Source: Pachyseris speciosa (taxonomy: Eukaryota; Cnidaria; Anthozoa; Scleractinia; Pachyseridae). From it: DNA of 64,000 nt. The stretch spans positions 81,001 to 145,000 of the forward strand of contig JAEMWC010000234.1 of NCBI GenBank assembly GCA_016490735.1. The letters are read 5' to 3'. The notes under the pieces are model-generated. The model did no database searches and was not told the DNA's origin. It saw nothing but the letters and a program-made list of their open reading frames with translations. A program made the position numbers and the translations under genes. Positions 22,087-31,640 of the stretch are shown one piece after another. Numbering within the stretch: position 1 is the first letter of the stretch; every line of letters begins with the position of its first letter.

Positions 22087-23260
22087 TCATCTGGGCTTCA
22101 TTTTCGTCTTGGGCATTTCAATATTTTTTTCTTGCATTATCACTGATGCTAATTCACAAAATTCATCGGTACAGCCAGTTTCTGGGGATCTGTTACAGCA
22201 TCTCTGCTCAGCGATCTCAATATCATCAAGTGAAACTACAGTTATTAGGTTCCTCGCACTATTTATTTCTAGGAGAAAATAAAGTATATCTGGACGACCA
22301 CTTGGTGATTCAACACTTGTTGATGACCTTATCCTGTGCAAATTCCATTGTTCTGCAAACTTGTAAAGCTCATCCCGCAACACTTGCATAAAGCAAAACT
22401 TGAGACATTCATATTGTATGACATCAGCATCACAAAACATACTACAGTCTCTCTTTAACTATATCTTTAAAAAGTCGTATCCACCAATCTATGCACTCTT
22501 TTCTAAGAGTACCCTACCACGCTTCAATGCGCTGGTTTGCGCATGATTTACCCTACAGAAAACTGTTATCTTCAGATTGGAAAAAACGTTGTATAGCAGG
22601 CTCCACCAATTTGTCGAACACTGTCGATGAAGTACTGAGCAACTACAAAAGGATCTTTATTTGATGGACCAACTTCCATCCACATGATTCGTCTCCTGTA
22701 CCCGTCGATGCCTCCATGTATACAGAAGCCAAACGGCTTCAGTTTATCATATCCATCTATGTGCCATAAATGGTTTGGTCCTTCGGTTTTGTCCTGCAGT
22801 CGAAGTAGTCGATGTTTTGACCTTGCTTCAACACCTTCAGGGTCAAGAATTTTTAAGAAGTTTCTGACAGTATCTTTGTCAACACAAAGACCGTAGACCC
22901 GTGAGCCGCTTTGGGTCATTTGTCGGAAACCAATAGTGCTTCCGCTACCACGCAATTTCATATCAATGCAACGACGAACCTCTTGAGGATCACTACGATT
23001 TCTCCTTCTCCCAAGACCATGAGACTTCTCTCTTCAATTGGCGCATACTTGGGTAAAAACCGTATGTTAACCCGATAAGAAGCAATATTTCTTCGTAAGT
23101 CATTCCCAACCAAATGAAAATAACTCTCAATGATATCTTCACGCTCACATTGCCCTGTTGTAAGATAGGCAGGTCGGATGAAGACTTCTCGACACTGTAA
23201 CACATTTCCAGTGACCAAAAAAACAGTGAAAAATCTAAAACCAAAATTCAAAACCGCCAT
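22087..23260 (-). pseudogene. integrase-core (DDE) transposase
   Basis: The N-terminal part (22993-23260, two frames) contains YEEILLLIGLTYGFYPSM and a following basic segment, which resembles a helix-turn-helix DNA-binding region. The core frame 22572-22961 has LRGSGSTIGFRQM, then NHLWHIDGYDKLKPFGFC, where the Asp of HIDGYDK is the likely first catalytic residue, and GGIDGYRRRIMWMEVGPSNK. After IDSVRQIGGA the frame is lost. The expected second Asp (a D-x-GTE region) is absent, then similarity resumes with NQRIEAWW-like and W-rich sequence at about 22450-22540. A last frame (22087-22440) has KFAEQWNLHRIRSSTSVESP. The gene therefore seems to have lost its second catalytic residue by deletion. 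I infer it is the transposase of the surrounding TIR element. Confidence 0.7.
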
Positions 23261-23294
23261 GTTTCAGGCCTTCTCAACACGGGAATGAATATAC

Positions 23295-23429
23295 GATCTA
23301 TGATCAGCGGTTGAAAAAGCCGAGAAAAAAGTCAGCAAAAGAGTCGAGAAAAAAGTCGTCAAAAAAAGTCGGGGAAAAGTCGAGAAAAAAACACGAGCAC
23401 GAATTTTTCATGGCACTAATCGCGCTCCG
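23295..23429 (-). repeat. right terminal inverted repeat
   Basis: The reverse complement begins CGGAGCGCGATTAGTGCCAT at 23429 and continues AAAAATTCGTGCTCG and T-rich microrepeats CTCGACTTTTCC, GACGACTTTTTT and CTCGACTCTTTT to TGATCATAGAT near 23295. It mirrors the left TIR. TATTA lies directly outside at 23430-23434. Confidence 0.75.
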
Positions 23430-24334
23430 TATTACATTAAACATGGTGTTCACCAGCTTCTGCACGTCAGACGCATCTTCATTTAGCCTTTCAGATCCAC
23501 CTTCTTTGTGAGATCCAACTCTGTGACTATCGTCCATTCCACACATCTCTTTAGTTGCAGTTGTGATAGCAGCTCTTTCATGACAAGAAAGAAACCAACG
23601 GCTTAGGGACCAGGACTTTTGTGTGGTACCAATGATGCCTCCACTGCCTTTCCTGTCTATATTGATGTTCTCCTCTAATGCCATGTCTGTCCACACCTGA
23701 CTGAATGAGTTAGAACTTTTCTTAATTGCGTGACTTCCTTGGCAACATTCTTCGTAAACCTCAGGAGCGTTAACATTGAGCTGATCCATATCTGCAAGGT
23801 AAACGGGAAGCCATTTGGAATAATTTACTCGATCCATGGAAAAGAAATGGGCAGTCATTTCTCTTGTTGCTGCAAGGTATAGTGACCAGCAGCCATCACG
23901 TTCTGATCTGATGAAATTCAAAAGCAGTACAACCATCTCAATGTAAGAATCCCAGAATGCAAACAGTTTTTATTTTCGCCTTCCTTCCTCTCTGAATGTG
24001 GCAAACACTTTTAGGCATTCTTCCATAGAAGTTGAAATTGGCTCTTTAAGAATTCCTTAGTCTGCCCAATGGCAGCGTCCCGACAGGTACGAAGGCAGTG
24101 CTTAATACGATCTTTGCCGAGACCTTGAATGGACTCTGGATTTGATTTCTTTCAGTCTAGCACCCATATGGTAAATGTATTCCACAGTAACCTTAGCATG
24201 GCTTCATGGTTAACTTGTGCCCCCGTACTCCACGGTAGTAGTTCTTTCCTTTTAGAAGTACCGAAGTTGAATGACCACCACATATGCCTGATTCGGATCA
24301 TTATCAGTAGGTTTGAAAAGGTCGCTATTTAAAA
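23430..24334 (-). pseudogene. N-terminal part of the interrupted repeated gene family, copy A
   Basis: The minus-strand frame from 23936 includes LYLAATREMTAHFFSMDRVN, YSKWLPVYLADMDQLNVN and WFLSCHERAAITTATKEMCG, ending QKLVNTMFNVI at the TIR junction. Upstream, 24000-24330 carries degenerate continuation with MIRIRHIWWSFNF-like sequence (better preserved in copies B and C). It belongs to the same family as 11218-11533. I recognise it as a recurrent uncharacterised cnidarian family; no function can be given. Close copies are at 42.2-42.6 kb and 46.2-47.1 kb, always with the 22-bp array on the 5' side. Confidence 0.6.
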
Positions 24335-24424
24335 TTTGTACCAACAAATCGTGAAAATTAAATACCGTTATATAATTCACAACAACAAACCCCGCTATAT
24401 AACTAAATGTTAAGTCCTTGTCTG

Positions 24425-25165
24425 TAAGAACCTACAACCTCCAAACGCAGGAAATACAACACCCGAACGTAAGAACATACAATCCCCGAACGTAAGAATT
24501 TATAATCCCCGAACGCAAGAAATACAACCCCGAACGTAAGAATTATAAGCCCCGAACGTAAGAACTTACAACCCCGAACGTAAGAAGTGCAACTCCCGAA
24601 GGTATGAATTATGAACCCGCGAACGCAAGAATACAACTCCCAAACGTAAGAGTTATAAACCCCCGAACGTAAGAACTAACAACCCCCAAACGTAAGAAAT
24701 ACAACACCCGAACGTAAGAATTTATAACCCCGAACGCAAGAAATACAATCCCCAAACGTAAGAATTATGAACCCGCGAACGTAAGAATTATAACACCCGA
24801 ACGTAAGAACTTACAACCAGCCAACGTAGGAAATGCAACCCCCGAATGTAAGGATTATGAACGTAAGTACAACCCCATAACATAAGAACTTGTAATCCCA
24901 AAAAGTAAGAAATACAATCCCCGAACGTAAGAATTATAGCCTCCAAACGTAAGAACTTACAACCCCCGTAAGTAATAAATTCAACTCCCGAGCGTGAGAA
25001 TTATAACCCCCGAAAGTACGAAATATAACCCCCAACGTTCGAACTAACAACCCCCGAACGTAAGACATACAGTCTCCGAACGTAACAATTATGAACCCCC
25101 GAACGTAAGAGATACAGCCCCCCCCCCCCCTCCCCAACGTAAGAACTAATAACCCTTAACGTAAC
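24425..25165. repeat. 22-bp minisatellite array A (left part)
   Basis: Degenerate tandem units of about 20-24 bp with the form CCCCCGAACGTAAGAAATAC-AA or CCCCGAACGTAAGAATTATAA. The core AACGTAAGAA is the best conserved part. A C-rich run occurs at about 25120-25135. The array is interrupted at about 25165 by the Polinton fragment and resumes at 31586. Its reverse complement gives spurious frames rich in 'YFLRSGV' phrases. Confidence 0.9.
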
Positions 25166-25213
25166 ACACATATAAAGTAGCAGTTCTAAGCACACAACAT
25201 TTATTTTCCATTT

Positions 25214-28200
25214 TTGAATGGGTCTTCGCTATCTTCGCTTAGACAGGCTAAGCGAAGATTTGAGTTGCTAAACTTTGCAAACAACACAATGAAAACAAAA
25301 GTCTTTGATGTTCTTAAAAACGAAATAGATAAAATGGGCAGCGTTAAAGCAAGTTTTGGGATGGAAATTTTCTTTGCAAGAGAAAGACTAAATGAAGACG
25401 GCGAATGAATAGAAAAAAAGAATCGAAATTACTTTTCTGAAAATCCACATGTCTTTACAAAAGAAAACTTGGCTGAAACATTTAATGCAAGTTTTCAAGC
25501 ATATATCGACTCCATAAGAGGTCAAATAAAAAATTGGGATAGAAATGGGTCAGGTTGGGCTGTTGATTACATCTCAATTGCTTATGTAAATGTAGCAAGG
25601 TACCAACCTTTGAGAGAGGGAGCTTACATCCCCCTGCCAAAAAAAAAAAACTGGCAAACAAAAAAGCGATCATTAACGTGAAAAACAGAGAAAACGAATG
25701 TTTGAAATGGTCCTTGAGAGCAGCCTTGTTTCAAGTAACACAAAGCGCAGAAAGAACAAGTAAATATTCAACAAACGATGGCATTAATTGTTGAGGAATT
25801 GACTTTCCAACACCGTTGAAACAGATCAAAAAGCTTGAAAAACAAAACCATAACCTTGCGATTAACGTTTTTGGGCGGTAAAATGTTTGCATTGTTCACA
25901 GAATCAGCGTGAAGGACACAAAAATTGCAAGAATCAACTTGATGCTTCTTCATGAAGACAAAAATACTGTTTCATAAAGAGACTTTTAGCTTTGCTTCAC
26001 GATTAGACTAAATACCAAGGAAAACAACATTTCTGCACAATGTGTTTGATGGGTTTCACAACAGAGAAAATTCTTAACGAGCACCTAAAATATTGTAATG
26101 GCGTTAATGGAACTCCAACAAGGATTGAAATGCCGGAAAAAGGGAAAAACGAAAAACTGAAGTTTCAAAACTTTCAAAAAGCAGATGAAAGTGCCATTTG
26201 GGATTTACGCCGATCTTGAGGCTATTATTAAAAATATTCCCGATAAAAAGAGGGAGAAAACAAAATGACATGAAGACATGAGACATGAAGCATGTGGCTT
26301 TGCCTTAACAGTTGTAACATGTGATAGCAAAAGCGGGCCAGTCGTGAAATACAGACAGGGAGCCGATGGGCTGAAGAAAACCCCAGAAGAGTTCTTAACA
26401 GAATCTTGCAGATTGAAAAAAGTTTGCGCGAAACTTTCGCAAACCCTAAACCGATTGTAACGACAAACAGCGATTGGTGGAGCTTTCAAAACGCCACATT
26501 TGTAATGAAAGTCTTGTCAGCCCTAAATTTTTGGACTCAGTTCCAGTATGGAGTATGAGCAATGGTAATTATGCAGGCCAAATCATAAAAAATGCCGCTT
26601 TGACGCACTTAGCATGACAATTCAAATGAATGATGAAAATGGCAGAATTGTTGAGAAAAAGACATTTCCATTCGCTGGGTACAAAAGCAAAAGAAAAGAA
26701 AAAGACCCCGTCGACAAATGGATCGAGAAAAACCATGAAGAATGTCTGTTTTGCGCAACGCCACTGCTTCGTAAAAATTTCATTGATGTTGTGAAAGACC
26801 ACTGTCACATTTAGGGCATGATGCATGCAACAAAAAGCTGTGGATAAACCCCAAAACAATTCCAATACCCGTCGTTTTCCACAACTTGAAAGGCTACGAT
26901 GCGCACCACATTATGCAAGAAATGTCGGGAATAAAGGTGCAGGAGAGCTGAATTGTATTGCCAAAAACATGGAGAAATACATTTCGTTCTCTTTGGGTAA
27001 TTTGCGATTTATCGAGAGCAATGCCGTTTTGCTAACCAGCCTTGACTCACTTGTGAAAGCAACTCCGAAAGAGTCACTCAAGATCACAAAAAGGCTCGTG
27101 CAAAGCATCACCGAAGGCGAAGGAGGCAAAGAACTTGAGTTACTCTCCAAACAAGGGATTTACCCCCCCGGCCTACGAGTACATGAACTCGTGGGAAAGG
27201 TTCAAAGAAACAAACTTCCCAGATCAAGAAAGTTTCTTCAGCACGCTCTCTGGAGGACACATTTCAGACAAAGATTTCGAGCACGCGTGCAAAATTTGGG
27301 AAACATTCGGCTGCAAAACTTTGGGCGATTACCACGACCTTTATGTCCTGGCAGACGTTGCATTGCTTGCTGACGTTTTCGAAAATTTCAGAGATCTATG
27401 CCAAAAGGAGTACGGGCTGGTCCCGGCGCACTACTACACCTCACCCGGCCTGTCCTGGGATGCACTCTTGAATAAGATAGGGGTCGAGCTTGAGCTCTTG
27501 ACCGACATGGACATGCATCTCTTTGTTGAAAGAGGTATGCGAGGCGGGATTTCGATGGTGAGCAAAAGACATGTCGTGGCAAACAATCTCCTGGTGCCCG
27601 GCTACAACCCCAGCAAACCGAATAAACACATCATGTATTTCGATGCAAACAATCTTTATGGATGGGCAATGAGCAAAGCTCTCCCGACACATAATTTCAG
27701 GTGGAAACGTGTGCTGTCATCGGAGGAAGAAATTATCGAGAAAAAAGAAAACAGCAAGAAAGGTTGGATTCTTGAGGTCGACCTCGAATACCCCGTGGAG
27801 CTCCGCGAGGAACACAACAGCTACCCCTTGCCCCGGAAAAAATGTGGTGTCAAAAAAGTGGTTGTCGCCTTACTAACAAAAACTCATAAAAGAACTCGAC
27901 CTGAACCTACCAGACTGCAAAAAAGCTCTTGCTAACGCTGCAGGACAAAAATAACGACGTGGTACACTACCGCAACTTGCAGTTTTACCTTGCGTAGGGT
28001 ATGAAACTGAGAAGGGTCCATAGAGTGCTGGAATTCAAACAACAACGATGGATGGAGCCTTACATCCGTATGAACACAAACTTTCGAAAGAAGGCTAAAA
28101 ACAGCTCCGAGAAAGACTTTTATAAGTTAATGAACAACTCAGTGTTCGGGAAAACTATGGAAAACCTGCAGAATCGCGCGGGTGTGAAATTGGTGCGCAG

Positions 28201-28956
28201 CCACGAAGAAACCAAAAACTCAGAAAACTGATTGTCAGCCCTCTGTACTCAAGACACACGTTATTTACAAACAAGCTGGCCGGGATCGTGATGCGCAAAA
28301 GAAGACTGCTTCTGAAAAAACCCGTTTACACCGGAATGACGATTCTCGAAAACAGCAAACTCTTAATATACGACTTCTTCTACAACTTTCTCAAAAAGCA
28401 GTACGGCTCGATATGTGAGCTTCTGTACACAGACACTGACAGCTCTCTGCTCGAAATAGAAACAGACGACATTTACAATGACATGGGCTCATGCCTGGAT
28501 CTATTCGACACGAGCGACTATCTGAATGAAGATCTACTTCACTGTGATGTTAACAAAAAGGTTTTGGGAAAAATGAAAGACGAATGCACTGGAACGCCAA
28601 TTGCCAAGTGTGTTTGTTTGCGTCCTAAAATGTACTCAATCCTCAGAGCCGAAGAAAAAAACATCAAAAAAGCGAAGGGTGTGAAAAAGAACGTGGTAAA
28701 GAAGCAAATCCTTCACGAGCATTACAAAGAAACTCTCTTCGGGGGAAGCCAAACGGCGCATGAAATGCACGTCCTAAGGAGCCAGAAACATGACATCTTC
28801 GGCGAGCGCGTGAACAAAACCTCGCTGTCGGCGTTTGATTAAAATAGATGGATAGCAGAGGATGGGGTAGATACAAACGCCTTCGGGTACAACCCACCTC
28901 TGGACATCCAAGAGGACGCCAAAATGCAGCTGTTAGATGAGATTTTCGGGGGGTAG
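25214..28956 (+). pseudogene. polB: Polinton protein-primed family B DNA polymerase
   Basis: The gene is spread over several frames. The N-terminal region (25214-25680) has AVDYISIAYVNVARYQPLRE. Exonuclease motif I is at about 26195-26222 (PFGIYADLEAI) and motif II at about 26870-26905 (FHNLKGYDAHHIMQ). A Cys/His segment, CLFCATPLLRK...DHCH, near 26740-26810 resembles an endonuclease VII-like zinc site. The polymerase part has motif A, YFDANNLYGWAM (27638-27673), motif B, KLMNNSVFGKTMEN (28126-28167), and motif C, LLYTDTDSSL (28420-28449). TAG at 28954 ends it after a stop at 28840. It would replicate the element from a protein primer. At least several frameshifts make it nonfunctional. Its end overlaps the integrase end by about 24 bp. 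Confidence 0.9.
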
Positions 28957-29928
28957 TTCCGTGTTTGGGAGGACAACCAACAACTCTTCGCGCACAAAAC
29001 TGCGTTTGGGACCGTTGTGTACATAGTACAAAACCGGCGTGTCGGGTTTCATGACCGTCTTTTCAATCTTGAAGACTTTCAAAGACCAAACAGGGTCTGT
29101 GGCTCTTCTTGTACCGCCCTCCAACTCGCCCGGTTGGTAAAGATAGCGGACATTAACAAGATAGGGGAACTGGTTTTCGCGCGTTCCCAGAGATCTTCGA
29201 TATGTCGTTGAGGGTCTGGAAAGAACAGTCTTTTCTTTTATCGCCTCTGCGGGCTTCTTACCGGTAAGACTCGTTTACTCGTTGTTCAAGACTGCAACAA
29301 TCTCGGGCAGCCGCTTCACCCATGCAATGGATCGCTGGCCTTTTGTCGGACGCATTTCCACAGCGTACTGGTGGCCGAACAGGCGTTCAGCCAGTGTGTG
29401 GTTGAAACGTTCGACAATGGCCTGGTCGCGGTGAATCTCTGGGTGCCCTCGCCGGATAAAAGTTTGGTGCTTTTCCATATCTCTTTGGAAACAGCGCCCC
29501 TGAACTCGCGCCCGGGGTCAACCTGCAGCATCTCAAGTCATTTCAGTGGTCCGCGCTTGTAAATTTTTTGAAAGGCCTGGGCGACCTCATCGGAATTTTT
29601 CGATGTCAAGGGTTCGGCCTCTTTGTAGCGGCTGGCCACGTTGGCAACGGTCAACGCGTACTTGAAAACTTTGCGGCCTCGGGAAGCTTGTCGTGCGGTA
29701 GAAAAAGAAGGTCGGCTTCATGCACTTTGTTGGGCGTGGGGATATCGAATTTTGGTCGAGGAATGCGCCGCGGAGTGGGAAAATAGATCTGCCAAAGCGC
29801 TTGCCACACCAGCCACTTTTTTGCGGCGTCTTCGGGACCTTGGCAGCCTCGGCGGGTTTTTTGATCGCGGCCAGGCCTTTCCAATAGCCGCCGGTACTGT
29901 AGTATGTTTTTGCGAGCTTGGAGTCCAT
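28933..29928 (-). pseudogene. Polinton integrase
   Basis: It starts MDSKLAKTYYSTGGYWKGLA at 29928. One frame carries the zinc/linker region and DLLFLPHDKLP, with the first catalytic Asp. Another (29316-29531) has LQVDPGREFRG, with the second Asp, and a third (29275-29478) has DQAIVERFNHTLAERLFG, with the Glu. A C-terminal part, 28933-29124, has PVWSLKVFKIEKTVMKPD. All three DDE residues survive, but in different frames, so at least three frameshifts have occurred. The protein would insert the element's DNA. It converges tail-to-tail with the polymerase gene, overlapping it by about 24 bp. Confidence 0.88.
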
Positions 29929-29949
29929 TTCAAGGGAAAATATATAAGT

Positions 29950-30372
29950 TCAAAGGAAACGAAAAGCGGCGTAGCCCACAGCAAGAGTGCCAGCGCCCAA
30001 AAAATGGAGCTCGCCTTTTTTCTGCTGCTCGCTCGGCTGATAAAAATCGGAAAACTTCGGCTCTTTTAGCGGGACAAGGCGTTGATTTGGGTATGCTTGA
30101 TTATACAGTTTGAAGGCGTAGTCGGTGTTGGCGAAGTTTTGCTTGGTCTGCGCTTTTATCTGCACGTTCGTTTGGATTCAGTCAAGGAACTGGGTGCGCT
30201 GACGATTGCATTTAACGTGAGCCGCCTGATAAGCCTCGAGGGCCTTGTCGTGGCGCTTTTTCGTCGAGCGCGGCGTCGTCGCTTCCGCCTAGTGCCTTGG
30301 CGAGATAATTACCCCGATGAAAGTCCCAGCATTCAAAACCGGCCCGCGAATCATGATCGCGATTGCTGCCAT
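29950..30372 (-). pseudogene. Polinton small gene 1 (about 140 codons, two stops)
   Basis: From ATG at 30372 the frame reads MAAIAIMIRGPVLNAG..., then is interrupted by TAG near 30298 and TGA near 30178. It continues in the same frame to the end, LGAGTLAVGYAAFRFL. A short hydrophobic N-terminus and a glycine-rich hydrophobic C-terminus flank a charged middle with lysine- and arginine-rich stretches. The unbroken frame across the two stops shows that they are point nonsense mutations. Similar small genes accompany polymerase/integrase Polintons in corals; the function is unknown to me. Confidence 0.65.
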
Positions 30373-30416
30373 GCTTGCAGCTGATTGTATTTAAGCAGTT
30401 TTTAAATCGCTACATA

Positions 30417-30638
30417 TCAAACGTTTGCTGGGAGGATTTTTTGGTCCTCAAGGTACCGTTTGAGGGCGATGCTGCCCACCATGACGGCTGTGAACCGCAC
30501 ATAGTTCATTGCGCTGCTGCTGGGGTTGGAAGTGAAATTTTCTTTCACAACCTTTTTCACTATCCAGCAGATGCCGGCTGCTATGCCAGTTAAAGTAGCC
30601 GCGTCGATAACCGTTTTGAGAAGCTTGTTATCCGACAT
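30417..30638 (-). CDS. Polinton small gene 2, predicted membrane protein
   Basis: It is a 73-residue intact frame starting MSDNKLLKTVIDAATLTGIA and continuing AGICWIVKKVVKEN. The first 35 residues form an amphipathic/hydrophobic helix, and a second hydrophobic stretch (FTAVMVGSIALKRYL) follows. It lies between small genes 1 and 3 on the same strand with short gaps. I recognise similar proteins beside Polinton polymerase genes in corals, without a known role. It could act at membranes or in a particle. Confidence 0.6.
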   Translation of the reverse strand: MSDNKLLKTVIDAATLTGIAAGICWIVKKVVKENFTSNPSSSAMNYVRFTAVMVGSIALKRYLEDQKILPANV

Positions 30639-30672
30639 GTTTTATTGCAAGCGGCAAAAGTTTAAAACGAAA

Positions 30673-30906
30673 TTAATTCGTTTCAGCTCTCTCCTCACTT
30701 TTATGCCCAAGAGAAGCATTCAACTCTCTAACCTCATTCAACACGTCAGTCATCAGCTGTTTTTGTGTTTCAGCCTGCTGAATCTTGTCGGCGCGCTTTT
30801 TAGCTTTGACACTTTCTCCGCGAAAGCCTACGTAAAGCCAAAGTGAAATGAAGGTCGACACGAAAAACACTCTTTCAAAAAAAGCAGCAACACTTTCGCC
30901 TGCCAT
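30673..30906 (-). CDS. Polinton small gene 3, predicted membrane plus coiled-coil protein
   Basis: I start it at the ATG at 30906 (MAGESVAAFFERVFFVSTFI); upstream codons are unlikely to be coding. Residues about 8-30 form one transmembrane segment, followed by a charged, heptad-like stretch (KAKKRADKIQQAETQKQLM). 77 residues, intact. It is on the same strand as its neighbours and 34 bp upstream of small gene 2. Confidence 0.6.
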   Translation of the reverse strand: MAGESVAAFFERVFFVSTFISLWLYVGFRGESVKAKKRADKIQQAETQKQLMTDVLNEVRELNASLGHKSEERAETN

Positions 30907-31005
30907 ATTATTACATGCGGCGAAGTTTAATAAGGAAAAAATTTGATAGCTGTTTGCTGATTCCCACAAGAGGCGGGTTATTTCTGCCTCGAGGCAGGTA
31001 TAGCA

Positions 31006-31578
31006 TTATTCCATGAATCGGACGCCCCTTTTCCTTTGTTGAGGTGTGAAATTTTTAACAGGGGGGGCTACAAACTCCTTATTCGACACATTGGAATTAG
31101 GGGCTTGTTCATGAACAACTGCAACAGTTTGCGGAGCGGCGCGATTTTGTGTGAAAGCGGCTGAGGCCGCCCCAAAGCCAGCTTTGAGCTCTTCGCGTTT
31201 GTAGCAAAGCTCGAGCAATGAAGCCCCGATTCCGCCCAGAGTGAGCCATTGGTTTATGGTGAGCCCGCTTTGCACGCTTTCGGGCTCGTGGCGTGGGACT
31301 TCGTCAACCTTTGATTGTTGTTGCTCTTTGTTTTTTGCAATATTGGCTTTAGCTTCCTCCACGGCCTTTTTTTGCTCCTCACGCGCCTGACGCGTTTTTG
31401 CGGCAACCCTTTTGGCAGCCGCCACCCTTTTGGGTTTTTTTTGGCGGACGGTGGGGGGCAAGCTTGGGTTCGTCGCTTGCTTTTTAATGTCGGTTTGTCC
31501 TTCGGGTCGGCTCCCTTTTTTGGTAACAGGTGGCGTCGCTTGCTGCCCTTCGGGCAGGCTCCCTTATTCCGCAGACAT
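31006..31578 (-). pseudogene. Polinton small gene 4, lysine/alanine-rich coiled-coil protein
   Basis: The frame continues upstream of the first long ORF to an ATG at 31578 (MSAE then a TAA at codon 5). I read it as one gene with a nonsense mutation. The N-terminus has two copies of a GSxPEGQ phrase, then a basic segment (RQKKPKRVAAAKRVAAKTRQ) and a charged coiled coil. A hydrophobic helix (TINQWLTLGGIGASLLELCY) and a tail ending RKRGVRFME follow. The basic N-terminus suggests nucleic-acid binding, but that is inference. It begins within about 10 bp of the element's right edge. Confidence 0.55.
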
Positions 31579-31585
31579 GGTCACT

Positions 31586-31640
31586 ACGTAAGAACTTAAA
31601 ACCCCCAAACGTAAATATTATGAACCCCCGAACGTAAGAA
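31586..31640. repeat. 22-bp minisatellite array A (right remnant)
   Basis: Two to three units (CCCCCAAACGTAAATATTATG, CCCCCGAACGTAAGAAAT) follow the Polinton fragment. They run into the same 3' flank (AAATAAATTAAAATTTTATTCG) that follows arrays B and C. This shows that arrays at 24.4-25.2 and 31.6 kb were one array. Confidence 0.88.

Larger units (their letters stand above)
11534..23429. mobile_element. HECT/integrase TIR DNA transposon (about 11.9 kb with nested insertions)
   Basis: The ends are inverted copies: CGGAGCCCGATTAGTGCCAT from 11534 and its reverse complement (CGGAGCGCGATTAGTGCCAT) ending at 23429. Similarity continues inward for about 130-150 bp to a shared TGATCA(C/T)AGAT. TATTA flanks both ends (11529-11533 and 23430-23434), the expected mark of a 5-bp target duplication. 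Inside are a HECT-domain gene (+) and an integrase-core transposase gene (-), in convergent orientation, with a nested Gypsy element (13669-18302) and a fold-back MITE (12077-12503). Without the Gypsy copy the element is about 7.3 kb. An IS3EU-, Ginger- or similar integrase-like superfamily is possible, but I cannot assign it. Both genes are broken, so the copy is dead. Confidence 0.7.
25166..31585. mobile_element. Polinton/Maverick fragment, about 6.4 kb
   Basis: This block replaces part of the minisatellite array. It carries a family B DNA polymerase on the plus strand. On the minus strand are a retroviral-type integrase and four small genes, a combination diagnostic for Polintons. ACGTAA is present at both junctions (about 25158-25163 and 31585-31590) and could be the 6-bp target duplication expected for Polintons. 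It is, however, also part of the repeat unit, so this is weak evidence. I see no terminal inverted repeats and no packaging ATPase, protease or capsid genes, so the copy is a reduced or end-truncated element. Genes carry stops and frameshifts. Confidence 0.8.

Noticed and set aside
23304..23400. C-terminal 'FFLDFSPTFFDDFFLDSF' stretch as a real protein tail
   Set aside because: It is read-through of the gene frame into the A/T-rich TIR microrepeats.
24425..25195. Reading frames full of 'YFLRSGVVFLTFG/SYVRGL' phrases over the 22-bp arrays (also near 43, 47.5, 50.5 and 51.2 kb)
   Set aside because: They are translations of the C-rich minisatellite in reverse complement; all frames of such an array stay partly open. 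No start or splice context and no domain.
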